DNA of 5,877 nucleotides from positions 1 to 5,877 of the forward strand of contig WGBJ01000414.1 of NCBI GenBank assembly GCA_015494385.1, read 5' to 3'. A program made the translations under genes and the position numbers. Under the pieces are notes generated by a model, which was not told the DNA's origin, searched no databases, and saw only the letters and a list, made by a program, of their open reading frames with translations. Below, one piece after another: positions 1 to 5,669 of the stretch. Within the stretch, counting starts at the first letter, position 1. Each line of letters begins with the position of its first letter. Source of the DNA: Marinosulfonomonas sp. (GTDB lineage: Bacteria > Pseudomonadota > Alphaproteobacteria > Rhodobacterales > Rhodobacteraceae).

Positions 1-2
1 CG

Positions 3-230
3 TTGGAACAAACCACAACACAGCAGTTCGGCCCCGCCACCCCGCTGATTGATCTGCTGCATCTGCCCGACCACCGGCGCGCAGCCCTGCAAAACATCCC
101 GCCGGAAAACGTGATGCCCTCGCTTGATCTGGCGAATGAATTTCTGGCCCTGAACCGATCCGACATGACCAACACCGCGCTTGCCGCCCGCAAACAAGAG
201 CTGCTGGAACAAGCCGCGAAATTGGATTAG
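3..230 (+). CDS. Unrecognised small protein upstream of trmD, probably 5'-truncated by the window edge
   Basis: This frame is open from the window edge to a TAG stop at 228-230. A TTG at position 3 could be a start, but only two bases lie upstream, so no ribosome binding site can be judged and the gene may begin outside the window. The 75 visible residues have no signal peptide, membrane segment or cysteine. They are Pro/Leu-rich at the start and end in a probable amphipathic helix rich in Ala, Glu, Lys and Leu. I do not recognise the family. It lies 9 nt before the trmD ATG and is therefore probably co-transcribed with it. In many bacteria this position belongs to rimM, but the sequence does not look like the RimM C-terminal PRC barrel. 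That it is a real gene is inferred from its position and codon use similar to trmD. Confidence 0.6.
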   Translation: MEQTTTQQFGPATPLIDLLHLPDHRRAALQNIPPENVMPSLDLANEFLALNRSDMTNTALAARKQELLEQAAKLD

Positions 231-239
231 GCACGGCAT

Positions 240-1085
240 ATGTCGAAAGCACCCAAATCCCCGCTGACCAAATCGCATGGTCGCAAGACCATCACCGCCA
301 CGCTGCAACCGCGTGACCTGATGGGCGAGGCCCCGCAACTGGCCAACGCCTGGCGGGTCAAGGTGGTCACCCTGTTCCCCGAGGCATTCCCCGGTGTGCT
401 GGGCGCGTCCCTGACCGGTAAGGCCCTGCAAGAAGGGCTGTGGCAGTTGGAAACCATTGACCTGCGCCCCTTTGGCGAGGGCAAGCACAAGAACGTCGAT
501 GACACCCCGTCCGGTGGTGGTGCCGGCATGGTGCTGCGGGCCGATGTGGTGGGCAAGGCGTTGGAAAAGGCACAGCAGGGCACCCCGACCGATCGCGCCA
601 AATGGCCGGTTATTTACCTGTCGCCACGGGGCAAACCCCTGACACAGGCGATGGCACAGCGATTCGCGCAAGCCGACGGAATGACCCTGCTTTGTGGCCG
701 ATTTGAAGGCGTAGACGAGCGCGTGATCGAAGAATTCGCGATAGAAGAGGTTTCTTTGGGCGATTTTGTCCTGACAGGCGGCGAGATTGCTGCACAGGCC
801 TTGATTGATGCCACAGTCCGTCTTATACCGCGCGTCTTGGGGAACCAGGCATCCACCGAAGAGGAATCATTCTCGGACGGGTTGCTGGAACACCCACAGT
901 ATACAAGGCCTGCCGTCTGGAAGGGTCGCGAGATACCGGAAATTCTTCTGTCCGGGCACCACGCGAAAATATCCGACTGGCGACAGGAGATGGCCGAAAG
1001 GCTGACAAAGAAACGTCGACCTGATCTCTGGCGGGCTTATTGTGAGAAACACGATAGGGACCCGGAAGAAGACCAAGAGCTCTGA
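240..1085 (+). CDS. trmD: tRNA (guanine-N1-)-methyltransferase TrmD
   Basis: TrmD transfers a methyl group from S-adenosylmethionine to N1 of G37 in tRNAs that have G at position 36, which prevents +1 frameshifting; it is a cytosolic homodimeric SPOUT (trefoil-knot) enzyme. The visible signatures are [10 protein letters not shown] (43-52), [18 protein letters not shown] (81-98, substrate and SAM region), and the knot segments [11 protein letters not shown] (126-136), [15 protein letters not shown] (150-164) and [11 protein letters not shown] (172-182). D175 in the last is the likely catalytic aspartate. The protein is 281 residues, longer than the roughly 230-260 usual in the family, because about 35 residues precede the conserved core. 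They include a basic SHGRK segment. I recall similar extensions in Rhodobacterales TrmD, so I kept the ATG at 240; an internal ATG at 321 (M28) is the alternative. The ribosome binding site before 240 is weak. The gene is followed by rplS, the classic order. Confidence 0.96.
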   Translation: MSKAPKSPLTKSHGRKTITATLQPRDLMGEAPQLANAWRVKVVTLFPEAFPGVLGASLTGKALQEGLWQLETIDLRPFGEGKHKNVDDTPSGGGAGMVLRADVVGKALEKAQQGTPTDRAKWPVIYLSPRGKPLTQAMAQRFAQADGMTLLCGRFEGVDERVIEEFAIEEVSLGDFVLTGGEIAAQALIDATVRLIPRVLGNQASTEEESFSDGLLEHPQYTRPAVWKGREIPEILLSGHHAKISDWRQEMAERLTKKRRPDLWRAYCEKHDRDPEEDQEL

Positions 1086-1126
1086 GGACGCGCCAACACT
1101 TCGCGGGCAAACCGTGAGCATTTATG

Positions 1127-1132
1127 AAGGAG
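1127..1132 (+). promoter_or_regulatory. Ribosome binding site of rplS
   Basis: AAGGAG lies 8 nt before the ATG at 1141. It fixes the rplS start there and rules out the longer in-frame opening from an ATG at 1042, which lies inside trmD and lacks such a site. Confidence 0.85.
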
Positions 1133-1140
1133 CGTTTCAG

Positions 1141-1515
1141 ATGAACCTGATCGCAGAACTGGAAGCCGAGCAAATCGCTGCGCTTGGCAAAGACATTCCC
1201 GATTTCAAGGCGGGTGACACCATCCGCGTTGGTTACAAAGTAACCGAGGGCAGCCGCACCCGTGTGCAGAACTACGAAGGCGTCTGCATCAGCCGCAAGA
1301 ACGGTTCGGGCATTGCCGGATCATTCACCGTGCGCAAGATTTCGTTTGGCGAAGGCGTAGAACGTGTGTTCCCGCTGCATTCGACAAACATCGACAGCAT
1401 CACAGTTGTGCGTCGTGGCCGTGTGCGCCGCGCCAAACTGTACTATCTGCGCAGCCGTCGCGGTAAATCGGCGCGTATCGCCGAAGACACCAACTACAAG
1501 CCCAAAAAATCTTAA
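1141..1515 (+). CDS. rplS: 50S ribosomal protein L19
   Basis: L19 is a large-subunit protein at the interface with the 30S subunit, where it contributes to an inter-subunit bridge. The 124-residue product is the normal length for the family. Visible hallmarks are the N-terminal [12 protein letters not shown] helix, the [16 protein letters not shown] strand (about 23-38), [17 protein letters not shown] (about 41-57), [21 protein letters not shown] (about 61-81), and the basic tail with [23 protein letters not shown]. The start is set by the AAGGAG 8 nt upstream. The gene follows trmD after 55 nt with no hairpin visible between them and precedes rpmE by 11 nt, so all three probably share a transcript. 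Confidence 0.98.
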   Translation: MNLIAELEAEQIAALGKDIPDFKAGDTIRVGYKVTEGSRTRVQNYEGVCISRKNGSGIAGSFTVRKISFGEGVERVFPLHSTNIDSITVVRRGRVRRAKLYYLRSRRGKSARIAEDTNYKPKKS

Positions 1516-1519
1516 GGAG
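1514..1519 (+). promoter_or_regulatory. Ribosome binding site of rpmE, overlapping the rplS stop
   Basis: AAGGAG begins inside the rplS TAA stop codon and sits 7 nt before the rpmE ATG at 1527. The overlap suggests that translation of the two ribosomal proteins is coupled. Confidence 0.8.
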
Positions 1520-1526
1520 TGCGGAG

Positions 1527-1748
1527 ATGAAAAAAGACATTCACCCCGACTACCACACAATCAACGTCAAAATGACAGACGGCACGGTTGTAGAAATGAA
1601 ATCGACCTACGGTGCCGAAGGCGAAACACTGTCGCTGGAAATCGACCCGTCGGTTCACCCCGCCTGGACCGGTGGCGGCACCCGCTTGATGGATGCCGGT
1701 GGCCGTGTGTCCAAGTTCAAAAAGAAATACGAAGGGCTTGGCTTCTAG
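1527..1748 (+). CDS. rpmE: 50S ribosomal protein L31, cysteine-free form
   Basis: L31 binds the central protuberance of the 50S subunit and helps form the bridge to the 30S head. The 73-residue product starts [10 protein letters not shown] and carries the conserved [12 protein letters not shown] block (about 39-50) and a basic [10 protein letters not shown] end, all characteristic of alphaproteobacterial L31. It has no cysteine at all, so it lacks the four-cysteine zinc site of the C+ class and is a zinc-independent C- form by sequence. The length is normal for that group. It is the last gene of the trmD-rplS-rpmE run: a hairpin terminator starts 23 nt after its stop. Confidence 0.96.
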   Translation: MKKDIHPDYHTINVKMTDGTVVEMKSTYGAEGETLSLEIDPSVHPAWTGGGTRLMDAGGRVSKFKKKYEGLGF

Positions 1749-1771
1749 GCCATTTCCCCCTTTCGGATTTG

Positions 1772-1805
1772 AAAACGCCGCACTGGAAAACAGGGCGGCG
1801 TTTTT
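1772..1805 (+). terminator. Rho-independent terminator after rpmE, probably bidirectional
   Basis: A perfect 10-bp inverted repeat has arms AAAACGCCGC (1772-1781) and GCGGCGTTTT (1795-1804), with a run of five T (1801-1805) on the plus strand. The loop can pair further (CTG 1783-1785 with CAG 1791-1793), leaving a GAAAA loop. On the minus strand the same stem also ends in TTTT, and it lies 19 nt beyond the stop of the convergent lipoprotein gene, so it can serve both genes. Confidence 0.9.
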
Positions 1806-1823
1806 CGTTTTCCCTGCGCTATC

Positions 1824-1976
1824 TTATGACGTGCCCGGTTCGCAGATCACCCCGTTCGGGCCTTGGGTCACTGTCCACGCCCCCGGGCCGCAGGGGCCAT
1901 CCGTTGGCTCTACCGGTGGTTCCTGTGCGCATCCGGCAAGCACAAACGCGACGGAAAACAAACAAAGAAATCTCAT
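1824..1976 (-). CDS. Small predicted lipoprotein (50 aa)
   Basis: The minus strand encodes a 50-residue protein with an ATG start at 1976-1974 and a TAA stop at 1826-1824. It opens with one basic residue (R2), then a hydrophobic stretch (3-14), then the lipobox L13-A14-G15-C16. This predicts cleavage before C16 and a mature lipoprotein of only 35 residues. Residue +2 is Ala, so nothing suggests inner-membrane retention and an outer-membrane location is more likely. The mature part is rich in Pro, Gly and Glu and has two more cysteines, C29 and C45, that could form a disulfide in the periplasm. A very strong ribosome binding site precedes it. It is convergent with rpmE and divergent from mipZ. 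The function is unknown; I do not recognise a family beyond short roseobacter-type lipoproteins. Confidence 0.82.
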   Translation of the reverse strand: MRFLCLFSVAFVLAGCAQEPPVEPTDGPCGPGAWTVTQGPNGVICEPGTS

Positions 1977-1980
1977 GGAT

Positions 1981-1988
1981 TACCTCCT
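1981..1988 (-). promoter_or_regulatory. Strong ribosome binding site of the small lipoprotein gene
   Basis: On the minus strand this reads AGGAGGTA, nearly the full anti-Shine-Dalgarno complement, placed 4 nt before the ATG (6 nt from AGGAGG). It is the best ribosome binding site in the window and the main argument, with the lipobox, that this tiny ORF is translated. Confidence 0.85.
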
Positions 1989-2083
1989 GAAATAAACACT
2001 GCTGACAATTCCGTCTCTATAGCACAATATTCCTGACCCGCCTATTTCGCCGCAATAGAGCCTGATTGGGTGCCTTTCACGGC

Positions 2084-2112
2084 TTCCCATAAGCCATGCC
2101 ACTGCATATAGT
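2084..2112 (+). promoter_or_regulatory. Possible sigma-70-type promoter for mipZ
   Basis: A -35-like TTCCCA (2084-2089, 4 of 6 matches to TTGACA) and a -10-like TATAGT (2107-2112, 5 of 6 matches to TATAAT) are separated by 17 bp. Transcription would start near 2119, giving a leader of about 45 nt before the mipZ TTG. The intergenic region 1989-2163 otherwise shows no strong repeat or gene, and I saw no convincing promoter for the opposite-strand lipoprotein. This is a consensus match by eye only. Confidence 0.35.
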
Positions 2113-2163
2113 GCCCGCAGCGCACTGGGGCGCAGTATTAGCGAATGAACGGGGTGTATTGTT

Positions 2164-2976
2164 TTGGCGCATATTATTGTTGTGGGGAACGAAAAGGGTG
2201 GGTCGGGTAAATCGACCACCTCGATGCATGTAGCAACGGCGCTGGTCCGGATGGGTCATAGTGTTGGCGCGCTGGATCTGGATTTGCGGCAACGCACCTT
2301 TGGCCGTTACGTTGAAAACCGCCGCACCTATTGCGAAACCCATGATGTCAAACTGCCAATGCCCGATTACCACGATCTGCCGGATGTGGACCGTGCCAAA
2401 CTGAAACCGGGCGAAAATGTTTATGACCATCGCCTGTCCGCCGCCGTCGCCGCATTAGAGCCGGATAATGATTTCATCCTGATCGACTGTCCCGGGTCGC
2501 ACACCCGACTGTCGCAAGTGGCCCATTCACTGGCCGATACATTGATCACCCCGCTGAATGACAGCTTTGTCGATTTCGACCTGCTGGCACATATGGACCC
2601 GGACAGCGGTAAAATCCTCAGCCCCTCGGTCTATTCCGAAATGGTCTGGAACGCGCGGCAGTTGCGGGCGCAGGCGGGATTGCCATCTATTGACTGGGTG
2701 GTGGTGCGCAACCGGCTGGCCGCACAGCGGATGCACAACAAGGAAAAGATGGAGCAGGCCCTGAATGCCCTGTCAAAACGTATTGGATTCCGCATCGCAC
2801 CTGGGTTTGGCGAGCGGGTCATTTTCCGTGAACTTTTCCCGCGCGGCCTGACCCTGCTGGATTTGCGCGATGTCGGCGTCAAAGGGCAGATGAATATTTC
2901 CAATGTCGCCGCCCGTCAGGAGCTGCGCGAGTTGATGAAGGCACTGAATTTGCCCGGGGTTTCGGTGAACTTCTAG
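2164..2976 (+). CDS. mipZ: Division-plane positioning ATPase MipZ
   Basis: MipZ is a ParA/MinD-type P-loop ATPase. In Caulobacter it forms a gradient from the poles by interacting with ParB at the origin region and with DNA, and it blocks FtsZ polymerisation so that the division ring forms at mid-cell. The 270-residue product has the deviant Walker A motif EKGGSGKST (10-18, signature K11 and K16), the MipZ-type DLDLRQRT motif (38-45; D40 matches the hydrolysis aspartate of the family), Walker B FILIDCPG (104-111), TPLNDSFVDFDLL (129-141) and DWVVVRNRLA (177-186). The later RELFPRGLTLLDL and AARQELREL segments also match MipZ rather than plasmid ParA. The only plausible start is TTG at 2164: an in-frame TGA at 2146-2148 blocks anything longer and no ATG precedes the P-loop. 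A GGGGTG at 2151-2156 may serve as a weak ribosome binding site. Confidence 0.94.
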   Translation: MAHIIVVGNEKGGSGKSTTSMHVATALVRMGHSVGALDLDLRQRTFGRYVENRRTYCETHDVKLPMPDYHDLPDVDRAKLKPGENVYDHRLSAAVAALEPDNDFILIDCPGSHTRLSQVAHSLADTLITPLNDSFVDFDLLAHMDPDSGKILSPSVYSEMVWNARQLRAQAGLPSIDWVVVRNRLAAQRMHNKEKMEQALNALSKRIGFRIAPGFGERVIFRELFPRGLTLLDLRDVGVKGQMNISNVAARQELRELMKALNLPGVSVNF

Positions 2977-3016
2977 AACCGGAACCAACCCGTAAAAACA
3001 AAAACAAGGCAGGGAA

Positions 3017-3850
3017 ATGAGCAAAAAATCCATTCTGATCACCGGTTGTTCTTCGGGCATCGGTTATGATGCGGCGCATACGTTGCACAAACGCGGCTGG
3101 CGGGTGTTTGCGACCTGCCGTCAGGAATCCGATTGCGAACGCCTGCGCGGTGAAGGGCTGGAAAGCTTTGTTCTGGATTATGCCGACGAGGCGTCGATCA
3201 AAGACGCCGTCACCGAAATCCTGTTGCGCACCGGCGGCACCTTGGATGCGCTGTATAATAACGGTGCCTACGCCATTCCTGGCGCGGTCGAGGATTTGCC
3301 CCGCGACGCCCTACGCGCAATCTACGAGGTTAATTTGTTCGGCTATCACGACCTGACCCGTCATGTGATTCCGGTGATGCGCAAACAGGGGCACGGGCGG
3401 ATTATCAATTGTTCCTCGGTTCTGGGGCTGGCCGGTTTGCGGTTTCGCGGGGCTTATGTCTCGACCAAATTCGCGCTGGAGGGGCTGACCGATGTGCTGC
3501 GCCTTGAGATGCACAACCAGCCGATCGACGTGATCCTGATCGAACCCGGCCCGATCACCAGCAAAATCCGCGTCAACGCCCAGCCGCATTTTGAAAAATG
3601 GATCGACTGGGAAAATTCTGCCCTGCGCAAACTGTACGAATTCGGCCTGCGCCCACGCCTGTATGACACCAGCGGCAAACCTGACAAATTTGAACTGCCC
3701 GCATCGGCGGTAACGAAAAAGCTGATCCACGCGCTGGAATCCAGACGCCCCAAGCCGCGTTATTACGTCACTGTGCCCACCTATCTATCGGGTTTCTTTC
3801 GCCGCATCCTGTCAACCCGCGCCTTTGACTGGATCCTGCTAAAGGGCTAA
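3017..3850 (+). CDS. Short-chain dehydrogenase/reductase (SDR), NADP(H)-type
   Basis: This is a classical-type SDR oxidoreductase with a Rossmann fold, 277 residues, cytosolic by sequence. Visible motifs are the cofactor-binding TGCSSGIG (9-16), R35 after the second beta strand (favours NADP(H)), NNGA (81-84) where most relatives have NNAG, the structural N106, catalytic S134, the YVSTK motif with Y147 and K151 (the usual 13-residue gap from the serine), and the EPGPI turn (176-180). The C-terminal part, from about 195, is longer than in minimal 250-residue SDRs and ends in a basic-hydrophobic segment, as in the 17beta-hydroxysteroid/retinol-dehydrogenase-like group. The substrate cannot be inferred. 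The ATG follows AAGG (3006-3009) by 7 nt. It starts 40 nt after mipZ with no terminator between, and is 24 nt before the HIG1 gene, so it probably belongs to one transcript with both. Confidence 0.9.
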   Translation: MSKKSILITGCSSGIGYDAAHTLHKRGWRVFATCRQESDCERLRGEGLESFVLDYADEASIKDAVTEILLRTGGTLDALYNNGAYAIPGAVEDLPRDALRAIYEVNLFGYHDLTRHVIPVMRKQGHGRIINCSSVLGLAGLRFRGAYVSTKFALEGLTDVLRLEMHNQPIDVILIEPGPITSKIRVNAQPHFEKWIDWENSALRKLYEFGLRPRLYDTSGKPDKFELPASAVTKKLIHALESRRPKPRYYVTVPTYLSGFFRRILSTRAFDWILLKG

Positions 3851-3874
3851 ACCGGTAGCATAAGGAAACGCGAC

Positions 3875-4078
3875 ATGCTTCAAGATCCCCTATTTCTGAC
3901 CCTTGCCGCGGCCTGTCTGGTGGTGGTGGTTATCCTGATGCTGGGCATCGGCGGCTTTGCCAAGGGCGGTGAATTCAACCGCAAACACGCCAACCGGCTG
4001 ATGCGGTTCCGCATCTATGCGCAGGCTGTTGCCGTGGTGCTGCTGTTGCTGTTTCTCTATATCCGTAGCAAAGGCTAG
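3875..4078 (+). CDS. HIG1-domain twin-transmembrane small protein
   Basis: A 67-residue inner-membrane protein with two predicted helices (about 6-28 and 47-63) joined by a short polar, basic loop. The loop and second helix carry the hypoxia-induced-gene 1 (HIG_1_N) pattern, with GGFAKGGEFNRKHANRLMRFR-type spacing: N40-R41, R44 and A49-Q50 fit the conserved R-x-x-R-x-x-x-x-AQ core. Mitochondrial HIG1/Rcf proteins associate with cytochrome c oxidase and respiratory supercomplexes; an equivalent role in this bacterium is inference. AAGGAA (3862-3867) lies 7 nt before the ATG. It is followed after only 3 nt by the adenosyltransferase start, so the two are probably translationally coupled. Confidence 0.87.
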   Translation: MLQDPLFLTLAAACLVVVVILMLGIGGFAKGGEFNRKHANRLMRFRIYAQAVAVVLLLLFLYIRSKG

Positions 4079-4081
4079 ATC

Positions 4082-4654
4082 ATGGTCGTTCTGAACAAAA
4101 TTTACACCAAAACCGGCGACGCTGGCGAAACCGCGCTGGGGGATGGTACCCGTGTTCCCAAAACCTCGCCACGGGTGGCAGCCTATGGCACCGTGGACGA
4201 GGTAAACGCCTCCGTCGGCCTTGCCCGCCTGCACGCCAATGACGACATGGACGATATGCTGGCGCTGATCCAGAATGATCTGTTCGATCTGGGGGCCGAC
4301 CTGTGCCGCCCTGAAATGGACAAGGACGCGGATGCCGAATACCCGCCCCTGCGGCTGGCCGCGTCTCAGGTCGAACGACTGGAGGGCGAAATCGACGCGA
4401 TGAACACGGGCCTTGCCACGCTGCGCTCTTTCATCCTGCCCGGCGGCAGCCCGCTGGCCGCGCATTTGCATCTGTGCCGCACCGTTTCGCGCCGTGCCGA
4501 ACGGATGGCGGTGGAACTGGCGGCCAGCGAATCTGTCAATCCGGCAGCAGTGAAATACCTGAACCGCTTGTCCGACTGGTTCTTTGTGGCCAGCCGTGTT
4601 GCCAATGAAAATGGTGCCAAAGATGTGCTTTGGGTGCCCGGCGCCAACCGTTAG
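4082..4654 (+). CDS. pduO: ATP:cob(I)alamin adenosyltransferase, PduO type
   Basis: This enzyme transfers the 5'-deoxyadenosyl group of ATP to cob(I)alamin, making coenzyme B12 for mutases such as methylmalonyl-CoA mutase. The 190-residue protein is a typical single-domain PduO/MMAB trimeric helical-bundle enzyme. It has the ATP-binding N-terminal YTKTGDAGETALGDG (8-22), AYGTVDEVNASVG (34-46), FILPGGSPLAAHLHLCR (117-133), the RRAER motif (137-141) and YLNRLSDWFFVASRVANE (159-176). It is not the unrelated CobA/CobO or EutT type. AAAGG at 4070-4074, inside the end of the HIG1 gene, serves as ribosome binding site. Its TAG stop (4652-4654) lies in the left end of a palindromic element. The etf genes next door suggest a general link to acyl-CoA oxidation, where B12-dependent mutases are needed. 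The symbol follows the family name; mmaB would be equally apt. Confidence 0.95.
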   Translation: MVVLNKIYTKTGDAGETALGDGTRVPKTSPRVAAYGTVDEVNASVGLARLHANDDMDDMLALIQNDLFDLGADLCRPEMDKDADAEYPPLRLAASQVERLEGEIDAMNTGLATLRSFILPGGSPLAAHLHLCRTVSRRAERMAVELAASESVNPAAVKYLNRLSDWFFVASRVANENGAKDVLWVPGANR

Positions 4655-4765
4655 AGCATGTCGCACCAAATCGAATTCGCCGACCGACCGAACGCATTCG
4701 CTTATGCGAACGCTGCTTCGGTCGGTCGGCAAATGCTCGAATCGAACAGGTGTGACACGCTATAA
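4651..4765. mobile_element. 115-bp imperfect palindrome with related termini, MITE/REP-like
   Basis: The outer ends are inverted copies of each other. The first 24 bases (from 4651) match the reverse complement of the last 24 (to 4765) at 18 positions; both begin TTA and share AGC, TGTC, CACC and TCGA blocks. Inside lies a strong hairpin (4679-4730), and the right half also has about 9 extra bases, including GAGCATT read on the minus strand, a partial copy of the left end GAGCATG. The element encodes nothing. TA dinucleotides at 4652-4653 and 4763-4764 could be a target duplication of a Tc1/IS630-type transposase, but this is only inference. It sits between pduO and the etf genes and supplies the pduO stop codon. 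Confidence 0.62.
4679..4730. repeat. Core hairpin of the palindromic element
   Basis: A perfect 14-bp inverted repeat, GCCGACCGACCGAA (4679-4692) with TTCGGTCGGTCGGC (4717-4730), encloses a second stem TTCGC/GCGAA (4697-4701 with 4706-4710) and a TTAT loop (4702-4705), with unpaired bases between the stems. Each arm has a tandem GACC/GGTC repeat. No T-run follows, so it is not a typical intrinsic terminator, though such a stable RNA hairpin could protect or separate the flanking transcripts. Confidence 0.9.
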
Positions 4766-4910
4766 CACCCTGAAAAACACAAAACGCGGCGTCGCCATGA
4801 CCGTTCATGTCGATTTTGCTCTGTTTTTCGCCGCGACACTGGGCTAACAAACCTGCGAGAGCTTGGACAACTCCGCCCTTTGTGGGGGAATTAATAGGAG
4901 AGATACGCTG
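4766..4910 (+). other. Leader region of etfB, no gene seen
   Basis: The 145 nt between the palindromic element and etfB must hold the etfBA promoter if, as seems likely, the operon starts here. I saw no convincing -35/-10 pair with normal spacing. A 16-codon ATG ORF (4798-4848) has no ribosome binding site. A 7-bp inverted repeat (CGCGGCG 4785-4791 with CGCCGCG 4829-4835) has a 37-nt loop and is probably chance. Confidence 0.4.
4896..4900 (+). promoter_or_regulatory. Ribosome binding site of etfB
   Basis: AGGAG lies 10 nt before the ATG at 4911. It selects that start over an in-frame TTG at 4863, which would add 16 residues unlike any EtfB N terminus. Confidence 0.8.
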
Positions 4911-5669
4911 ATGAAGGTGCTAGTGCCAGTCAAGCGCGTGATCGACTACAACGTGAAGGTTCGCGTCAAAGCGGACGGATCGGGTGTTGATCTCGCCAAT
5001 GTCAAAATGTCGATGAACCCTTTTGACGAAATCGCGGTAGAAGAAGCGATCCGCCTGCGCGAAGCGGGCAAGGTCGAAGAAGTGGTGGCCGTTTCCATTG
5101 GTGTCAAACAGGCGCAGGAAACCCTGCGCACCGCTTTGGCGATGGGGGCTGACCGCGCCATTCTGGTGGTTGCCGCCGATGATGTGCATCAGGATATCGA
5201 GCCGCTGGCCGTTGCCAAAATCCTGAAAGCCATCGTGGACGAGGAAAAACCCGATCTGGTTCTGGCAGGCAAACAGGCGATCGACAACGATATGAACGCC
5301 ACCGGCCAGATGCTGTCGGCATTGCTTGGCTGGTCGCAGGCCACCTTTGCATCCGAAGTGGGTATTGATGGCGATCATGCCACCGTCACCCGCGAGGTAG
5401 ACGGCGGGTTGCAGACGATCAAGGTCAAGATGCCAACCATCATCACCGTTGACCTGCGTCTGAACGAACCACGCTACGCCAGCTTGCCCAACATCATGAA
5501 GGCCAAGAAAAAGCCGCTGGATGAAAAAACCGCCGCCGATTACGGCGTCGATGTCACCCCGCGTCTGACCGTTGTGAAAACCGGCGAACCCGAAGCCCGC
5601 GCTGCGGGTGTCAAGGTGGCGGATGTGGCCGAACTTGTTGCGAAACTCAAAGAAGCGGGGGTTGTCTGA
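4911..5669 (+). CDS. etfB: Electron transfer flavoprotein subunit beta
   Basis: EtfB pairs with EtfA to form the soluble FAD-containing ETF, which takes electrons from acyl-CoA and related dehydrogenases and passes them to ETF:ubiquinone oxidoreductase. The 252-residue product has the canonical length. It begins [17 protein letters not shown] and carries the beta-subunit signature [21 protein letters not shown] (31-51), the AMP-binding region with [21 protein letters not shown] (119-139), and the [15 protein letters not shown] recognition loop (188-202), which in mitochondrial ETF docks onto partner dehydrogenases. The close match of this loop to the mitochondrial form indicates the housekeeping (group I) ETF rather than a bifurcating or nitrogen-fixation FixA type. 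Its TGA stop overlaps the etfA ATG by one base. Confidence 0.97.
   Translation: MKVLVPVKRVIDYNVKVRVKADGSGVDLANVKMSMNPFDEIAVEEAIRLREAGKVEEVVAVSIGVKQAQETLRTALAMGADRAILVVAADDVHQDIEPLAVAKILKAIVDEEKPDLVLAGKQAIDNDMNATGQMLSALLGWSQATFASEVGIDGDHATVTREVDGGLQTIKVKMPTIITVDLRLNEPRYASLPNIMKAKKKPLDEKTAADYGVDVTPRLTVVKTGEPEARAAGVKVADVAELVAKLKEAGVV

Noticed and set aside
1042..1140. Longer in-frame start for rplS inside trmD (ATG at 1042, adding 33 residues)
   Set aside because: The added residues do not resemble L19, no ribosome binding site precedes them, and AAGGAG at 1127-1132 clearly serves the ATG at 1141.
1364..1990. Plus-strand open frame of 208 codons across rplS, rpmE and the following terminator
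   Set aside because: It overlaps two ribosomal protein genes out of frame, reads through the terminator, and is Arg/Pro-rich shadow sequence.
3890..4732. Long minus-strand open frame (280 codons) opposite the HIG1 and adenosyltransferase genes
   Set aside because: It is His/Gln/Gly/Arg-rich antisense to two recognised genes, matches no family, and is typical of a shadow frame in GC-rich coding DNA.
4761..4766. TATAAC at the right end of the palindromic element as a -10 box for etfB
   Set aside because: No -35-like hexamer was found 16-19 bp upstream, and it is more than 140 nt from the etfB start.
4785..4835. 7-bp inverted repeat in the etfB leader as a terminator or riboswitch
   Set aside because: The loop is 37 nt, flanking bases do not extend the stem, and no T-run follows.
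4798..4848. 16-codon ORF in the etfB leader as a possible leader peptide
   Set aside because: No ribosome binding site precedes its ATG and no attenuator structure follows it.
4863..4910. Upstream TTG start of etfB giving a 268-residue protein
   Set aside because: EtfB is normally about 250 residues beginning MKVLVPVKR; the AGGAG at 4896-4900 points to the ATG at 4911.
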